NCBI GenBank assembly: GCA_016650415.1
Contig: JAENVU010000393.1
Location: forward strand, 1 to 9,204
Direction: 5' to 3'
DNA: 9,204 nucleotides
Source: Acidimicrobiia bacterium
GTDB taxonomy: Bacteria > Actinomycetota > Acidimicrobiia > IMCC26256 > JAENVU01
Shown piece by piece: positions 5,612 to 9,204 of this stretch. The number at the start of each line of letters is the position of its first letter. Position 1 is the first letter of the stretch. The translations under genes and the position numbers were made by a program. The notes under the pieces are model-generated. The model was not told the origin of the DNA. It made no database searches and was given only the letters and a program-made list of their open reading frames with translations.

Positions 5612-6091
5612 TTACGGGGCGAACGTCAGGTCGATGTCCTCGGAGCGCTCCGCGTCACCTTCGATCAGTTCACCGACGCTCAGGAAGCACCGCACGTCCG
5701 GCGTGCCACACATATGCGCGTTCTGACCGATCGGACCCTTGGACACCGTGGTGGTGCCTTCGCCGGTTCCGTCGGCCGCGACGGTCAAGGTCTTGATGGC
5801 ATCCAAGGCGCAGTCGGCGCCACCCACCTCCGCGGTCCCGGCCTGGGCGCACTCGTTGATGCCGAGGGTCTTGCCGGCGGTGAAGCCCGCGACCTTCACC
5901 GTCACGGTTTGGCCCTCCGTCAACCCCGTCGTCGGCTCCGCCGTCGCCGTGAACTTCGGCTTGGCTTTCGTCGTGGAACTCGTCGACGAATCCGCCGGTT
6001 TGGTATCGGACTTCTTGCTGCTGCTCCCGCACGCCGCGAGTACGAGCACGAGTGCTCCGATGCACGCAACGAGCCTGATGAGCTTGGTCAT
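5612..6091 (-). CDS. Lipoprotein with neocarzinostatin-like domain
   Basis: A 159-residue secreted lipoprotein. Residues 1-20 form a lipoprotein signal peptide with lipobox LAAC and lipidated Cys21, followed by a Ser/Thr/Lys linker to about 48. The rest resembles the neocarzinostatin apoprotein fold, a seven-strand Ig-like beta-sandwich: GLTEGQTVTVKVAGFTAG at 56-73, INECAQ, LTVAADGTGEGTTTV, and RCFLSVGELIEGDAERSEDIDLTF at the end. Four cysteines after the lipid site (81, 94, 128, 135) are placed like the two disulfides of neocarzinostatin. In that family the fold carries an enediyne chromophore, but many actinobacterial homologues have no known ligand, so a binding role at the cell surface is only a guess. 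ATG 6091 has GGAGGGGG upstream, and the stop is TAA. Confidence 0.85.
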   Translation of the reverse strand: MTKLIRLVACIGALVLVLAACGSSSKKSDTKPADSSTSSTTKAKPKFTATAEPTTGLTEGQTVTVKVAGFTAGKTLGINECAQAGTAEVGGADCALDAIKTLTVAADGTGEGTTTVSKGPIGQNAHMCGTPDVRCFLSVGELIEGDAERSEDIDLTFAP

Positions 6092-6103
6092 GGTTCCCCC
6101 TCC

Positions 6104-6119
6104 CGCGGCCAGGGCCGCG
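6104..6119 (-). other. GC hairpin upstream of lipoprotein
   Basis: CGCGGCC-(2 nt)-GGCCGCG can form a 6-bp stem with a 4-nt loop between the ATPase remnant stop and the Shine-Dalgarno of the lipoprotein. No U-tract follows. It may partly separate transcripts or affect translation; weak evidence for function. Confidence 0.35.
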
Positions 6120-6125
6120 ATGTGT

Positions 6126-6476
6126 TCACCGTTGCCGCCCCGCGTCGAGCGTCAGGCCGAAGACCGGCTCGCCGTTCAACGTGGGACCGGTCACGTGCAG
6201 ATGGCACGCAACCGTGGTTCCCCCCGGCGCGGTGAACACCGGAGGATCCTCGACCGCACACACGTCCATGGCGTACTGGCAGCGGGTACGGAATCGACAA
6301 CCCGACGGCGGTGCGAGCGGGCTGGGCACGTCACCGTGGAGCACGATGCGTTCCCGCCGGCGCTGCCGCGTCGGGTCGGGTATCGGAATCGCGGAGAGCA
6401 AGGCCGCGGTATACGGATGCCGCGGTCGGGTGTACACCTCCTCGGCCGGACCGATCTCGACGATCCGACCGAGGTA
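6126..6476 (-). pseudogene. Truncated OppF/DppF-type ABC ATPase, C-terminal remnant
   Basis: About 117 codons encode only the C-terminal part of an oligopeptide/dipeptide importer ATPase: YLGRIVEIGPAEEVYTRP, HPYTAALLSAIPIPDP, GDVPSPLAPPSGCRFRTRC, then VACHL and a short tail ending in TGA. This is the oligo_HPY region with its conserved Cys-rich motif. The Walker A, signature and Walker B parts, which should supply roughly 200 further residues, are absent; upstream of the Tyr at 6474-6476 homology stops and the direct repeat begins. A GTG at 6437 is the first in-frame GTG/ATG, but it lies inside the domain. Without a nucleotide-binding core it cannot work as a transporter ATPase. It is best read as the end of a peptide-transport operon cut off by rearrangement at the repeat. 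Confidence 0.82.
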
Positions 6477-6482
6477 CCAATC

Positions 6483-6584
6483 CCGCTCTTGGCCCTCCGG
6501 GCCGGGCCGCTCGGGCCACGGCCGACACCACGTACCTGTGACTCGACGGGCGCGCCCGTCCCCTGGGCGTCGGCCTCTCGTCTT
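6483..6584. repeat. Direct repeat, copy 1 (102 bp)
   Basis: The 70-bp core (6483-6552) is the same as 6585-6654 except for one base (6497 C, 6599 G). After the core this copy has 17 extra bases (6553-6569) that the second copy lacks, then a shared 15-nt tail. The junction core/extra is a perfect 16-bp palindrome, GACGGGCGCGCCCGTC, at 6545-6560. It starts six bases from the end of homology of the ATPase remnant. No coding role is apparent. Confidence 0.93.
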
Positions 6585-6673
6585 CCGCTCTTGGCCCTGC
6601 GGGCCGGGCCGCTCGGGCCACGGCCGACACCACGTACCTGTGACTCGACGGGCGTCGGCCTCTCGTCTTCCGC
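6585..6673. repeat. Direct repeat, copy 2
   Basis: The 70-bp core (6585-6654) is followed directly by the 15-nt tail (6655-6669) and four bases, CCGC, that repeat the start of the next unit. It ends one base from the livF stop codon. Tandem arrangement suggests duplication of a unit of about 85 bp with a later or earlier 17-bp indel. It has no transposase and no terminal inverted repeats, so it resembles a dispersed intergenic repeat rather than an insertion sequence. Confidence 0.92.
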
Positions 6674-6674
6674 G

Positions 6675-7418
6675 CTAGAGGAGGTGCTCGGCGATGTCGT
6701 CGAAGGTCGTTGCCGGTCCGCGGTGCACGACCGCGCCGTGGTTGAGGACCACGACGGCGTCGGAGATCGCCAGCGCATGACCCACATACTGCTCGACGAG
6801 CAGGATCGCAGTGCCCGCGCCGCGGATCGCGGCCAGATGCTCGTAGACCTCGTCGACCACGATGGGGGCGAGCCCGAGCGACAGTTCGTCGGCAACGAGC
6901 AGCTTCGGGTGGGTGACCATCACGCGCGCCAAGGAGAGCATCCTTTGCTCGCCTCCCGACAACGTTCCCGCCACCTGCTTGGAGCGTTCCCCCAACCGGG
7001 GAAACAACTCGTACGCGCGACCCAGCGCATCGCCAGCGCCCGCACGACCGAGTTCCCGCCGGAAGCTCAGCTCCAGGTTCTCCTTCACGCTCAGTGATGC
7101 AAACACCGACCGGCCTTCGGGAGCATGGACCACACCGAGGCGCGCGATCTCGTACGGCTTCATGGCATCGATTCGGTTCCCCGCGAACCAGACCTCGCCG
7201 GCCGTCGGTCGCACCAAGCCCGTCGCCACTCGGGCGACCGTGGTCTTGCCGGCTCCGTTCGCGCCGAGCAAGGCCGTGACCGACCCGGGCGAGACCGCCA
7301 ACGACACGTCGAACAACGATCGGAAGGGGCCGTACCCGGCATCGACATTCTTGAGTTCGAGTAGGCGGGCGGTGGTACTCGGATCCGGCGGCGACATCGC
7401 GGGCGTCACCGTGGTCAT
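6675..7418 (-). CDS. livF: Branched-chain amino acid-type ABC ATPase LivF
   Basis: A 247-residue cytoplasmic ATPase of the HAAT importer family. Walker A is GANGAGKTT at 52-60, the signature LSGGEQ at 153-158, and Walker B LLVADE at 173-178 with catalytic Glu178 followed by LSLGLAP. LLVEQY at 207-211, with Gln in place of the H-loop His, is the normal LivF form. VHAPEGRSVFASLSVKENLEL also separates LivF from LivG. ATG 7418 overlaps the LivG stop by four bases (ATGA) and has GGAGG six bases upstream. It pairs with LivG under the LivM/LivH permeases. The cargo may be amino acids, amides, urea or aromatic acids; the family is not a reliable guide. Its stop abuts the repeat. Confidence 0.94.
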   Translation of the reverse strand: MTTVTPAMSPPDPSTTARLLELKNVDAGYGPFRSLFDVSLAVSPGSVTALLGANGAGKTTVARVATGLVRPTAGEVWFAGNRIDAMKPYEIARLGVVHAPEGRSVFASLSVKENLELSFRRELGRAGAGDALGRAYELFPRLGERSKQVAGTLSGGEQRMLSLARVMVTHPKLLVADELSLGLAPIVVDEVYEHLAAIRGAGTAILLVEQYVGHALAISDAVVVLNHGAVVHRGPATTFDDIAEHLL

Positions 7419-8173
7419 TCCGATCCTCCGAGATACGCCTTGCGCACCTCGTCGGAGCTGAGCACCTCGGCCGTGGCGCCTTCGGCGATCAACGTCCCGA
7501 AGTCGAGCACCGTGAGCCGCTCGGCGAAGGTGCGGACGAACTCGACATCGTGTTCCACCAGCAGGACGGCAGTCCCCCGTTCGGCCTGGACGGCGCGGAG
7601 GGTGGTGGCGAGCGCCTCGGTTTCGGTCGAGTCCAATCCCGACGACGGCTCATCGAGCAAGAGCATCTTCGGCTCGAGCATGAGCGCGCGGCCGACCTCG
7701 ACCAGCCGGCCCCGTCCGAGCGAGAGCGCCTCGATCGGTACGTCGGCCTCCGCGGTCAGGCCCAGGAGCGCAAGCGTGGCATCGGTGCGGGCGCGCTCCT
7801 CGGCCGAAGGGGCGGCCCGATTCACCACGTCCTTCCAGAACCGACCCGTCCCCAGTCGGGACCGTTCGGCGACGAGGAGGTGTTCGCGTACCGTCAGTCC
7901 GGAGAACAGCTCGATGCGTTGGAACGTCCGGCCGATCCCCATCCGGGCTCGGCGGTACACCGGCATGCGCGTGATGTCGCGCCCGTCGAACTCCACGCGG
8001 CCGCCGTCCAGCCGGAGTTGACCGAGCACACAATTGAAGAAGGTGGTCTTGCCCGCACCGTTCGGACCGATGAGCCCGACCGCCTCCCCGGCATGCACCT
8101 CCACGCTCACTTCGTCGAGCGCGGTGATCCCCGAGAAGCGCTTGGTGATACCACGGGCCTGGAGCAAGGCCAT
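7415..8173 (-). CDS. livG: Branched-chain amino acid-type ABC ATPase LivG
   Basis: A 252-residue ATPase, the second of the pair. Walker A is GPNGAGKTT at 36-44, Walker B MLLLDEPSSGLD at 170-181 with Glu175, and the H-loop His is His208 in LLVEHDVEFV. GIGRTFQRIELFSGLTVREHLLVA near 79-102 is a LivG landmark. The signature region is LSLGRGRLVEVGRAL, where the usual Gln after Gly is Arg, a mild departure from LSxGQ. The C-terminus, VRKAYLGG, is the typical LivG end. ATG 8173 shares a base with the LivM stop (TGATG), with AGGAG about ten bases upstream, so livM, livG and livF are translated as a coupled set. Confidence 0.94.
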   Translation of the reverse strand: MALLQARGITKRFSGITALDEVSVEVHAGEAVGLIGPNGAGKTTFFNCVLGQLRLDGGRVEFDGRDITRMPVYRRARMGIGRTFQRIELFSGLTVREHLLVAERSRLGTGRFWKDVVNRAAPSAEERARTDATLALLGLTAEADVPIEALSLGRGRLVEVGRALMLEPKMLLLDEPSSGLDSTETEALATTLRAVQAERGTAVLLVEHDVEFVRTFAERLTVLDFGTLIAEGATAEVLSSDEVRKAYLGGSE

Positions 8174-9204
8174 CAGGACGGCGCTCCTGATACCGCCGGG
8201 TCGGTGCCGATCGGCGCGCTTTGCCAGCGCGCGGGCAGGCGGCGTTCGATTGCTGCCAACGACCTGCGCTTCTGGAACTCGAGCACGCCCTCGGGATGGC
8301 GCGCGTAGGTGATGGCACCGAGACCGAACAACACGAACTGGTAGCCGGCGTCGACCCCGACCAGCTTCAGGATCTCCGGCACGAGCGCGAAGCCGAGCCC
8401 GGCGTTGATCGCACCCTCGACCGTCCGTGGCATCAACGTGACCACCAACACGACGAAGAAGAGGCTGTAGACGTACCCGAAATCGATGGAAGTGGCGATG
8501 TGCTTCTGGGTCGCCAACAACCCGCCGCCCAACCCCGCGAGGCCGGCCGAGACCGCAAACGCCAGGATGCGGATCCGGGTCGGGTTGATGCCGATGGCCT
8601 GAGCGGCGGTCTCGCTCCCCCGCAGTGCGTCGAGATAGCGACCGGTTGTTCCGCGTCGGATCAGGACGACGAAGACCGATGCCATCACCAACACCACGAT
8701 GCACAACACCAAGAACGCCCGGTCGTCGACGAATCCGACCGGCCGCGGAACGCGCACCGGCCGGGCCCCACCACTGACCCACCCGAGCGGAACGACCAAG
8801 AGCTCGAAGACGAGCGCGAAGGCAAGAGTCCCGAGCGAGAGGAAGATGCCGCCGAGGCGCAACAACGGGATCGCGATCAGCGCGCCGACAATCGCGGCGA
8901 TCAGCGCGCCGATGAAGATCGTCGGCAACACGCCGAGCCCGAACACCGACACGATCTGCGCGGTCCCGAACGCACCCACGCCGGCGAATGTCGCCTGACA
9001 CAGCGAGATCTGTCCGGCCATGCCGGTGATGACCGTGATCGACAGGAAGATGATCGAGTAGATCACGGCGATGGTGAACACCGTGACCCATTTCTCGTTG
9101 AACGTCGTCATTGCGAGCGTGAACACGACACCGAACACCACCACCCCGAAGGTGCGAGTGCCGATGGTCAGGAATCGGCTCCGCGAGAGCGCGACCGGCT
9201 GATC
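8173..9204 (-). CDS. livM: Branched-chain amino acid-type ABC permease LivM (5' end outside)
   Basis: A hydrophobic permease with several membrane segments; 343 codons lie in the window and the frame stays open to the right edge. GQISLCQATFAGVGAFGTAQ corresponds to the conserved LivM motif GQxSLGQAxFxGxGA. RRGTTGRYLDALRGSETAAQAIGINPTRIRILAFAVSAGLAGLGGGLLA is the cytoplasmic coupling loop that contacts the ATPases. A GTG at 9144 is a possible start, but it has no Shine-Dalgarno, and the codons before it read as a basic, LivM-like N-terminus (SRSRFLTIGTRTFG), so the true start is probably beyond the edge. LivH and the periplasmic-type binding protein are expected further right. The stop overlaps livG. 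Confidence 0.93.
   Translation of the reverse strand, partial: DQPVALSRSRFLTIGTRTFGVVVFGVVFTLAMTTFNEKWVTVFTIAVIYSIIFLSITVITGMAGQISLCQATFAGVGAFGTAQIVSVFGLGVLPTIFIGALIAAIVGALIAIPLLRLGGIFLSLGTLAFALVFELLVVPLGWVSGGARPVRVPRPVGFVDDRAFLVLCIVVLVMASVFVVLIRRGTTGRYLDALRGSETAAQAIGINPTRIRILAFAVSAGLAGLGGGLLATQKHIATSIDFGYVYSLFFVVLVVTLMPRTVEGAINAGLGFALVPEILKLVGVDAGYQFVLFGLGAITYARHPEGVLEFQKRRSLAAIERRLPARWQSAPIGTDPAVSGAPS

Noticed and set aside
6483..6673. CRISPR array or insertion sequence
   Set aside because: Only two long copies in tandem with no unique spacers, no transposase and no terminal inverted repeats.
6191..6895. Repeat-encoded peptide (QVRGVGRGPSGPARRAKSG twice) as a real protein
   Set aside because: The frame runs on into antiparallel or off-frame shadow of livF and the OppF remnant with no start signal; the peptide repetition simply follows from a 102-bp direct repeat.
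8174..9091. A long fusion upstream of LivG in the same frame
   Set aside because: The part before the LivG ATG is an off-frame, Arg-rich shadow of livM; livM ends with a normal overlap at 8173.

Overview
The window is GC-rich, densely coding actinobacterial-type DNA. GTG starts, TGATG/ATGA overlaps, leaderless-looking promoters, and a gene mix of P450, 3Fe-4S-type ferredoxin, MFE-2-like SDR, MaoC hydratase and neocarzinostatin-fold lipoprotein all fit Actinomycetota. An Acidimicrobiia-like lineage is my guess and is not shown by the sequence.

Region 1 (1-4818, minus strand) is one operon, read from right to left: MaoC-like (R)-hydratase, SDR of the 3-hydroxyacyl-CoA dehydrogenase type, small xylose-isomerase-like TIM-barrel protein, cytochrome P450, its small ferredoxin, a UGSC-family selenoprotein, and a large unknown protein that runs off the left edge. 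The main result is the selenoprotein. The frame 806-1378 is interrupted only by one TGA at 1088-1090, and reading it as selenocysteine gives a continuous 190-residue protein with the motif Sec-Gly-Ser-Cys. A plain ORF caller would split it into a 96-residue piece and a downstream fragment. The last gene starts inside the 3' end of the selenoprotein gene, so the two are probably translationally coupled. The set looks like a catabolic pathway that oxidises a substrate (P450/ferredoxin) and handles acyl-CoA-like intermediates (MaoC/SDR), with a selenium-dependent redox step of unknown chemistry.

Region 2 (4819-5611) holds a divergent promoter region, a plus-strand TetR regulator and a convergent terminator. 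Both divergent genes have a TAnnnT -10 element ending exactly 7 nt before the start codon, so both mRNAs may be leaderless. An 18-bp palindrome lies between them and overlaps the regulator's likely -35, as expected for a self-repressing TetR that also controls the catabolic operon.

Region 3 (5612-6476, minus strand) has a lipoprotein with a neocarzinostatin-like domain and a truncated remnant of an oligopeptide-ABC ATPase. Region 4 (6477-6674) is a two-copy direct repeat (70-bp core, one mismatch, 102-bp offset) lying exactly between the remnant and the livF stop codon; it looks like a rearrangement junction.

Region 5 (6675-9204, minus strand) is the distal part of a branched-chain-amino-acid-type ABC importer operon, livM-livG-livF, with overlapping stop/start codons; livM enters from the right edge.
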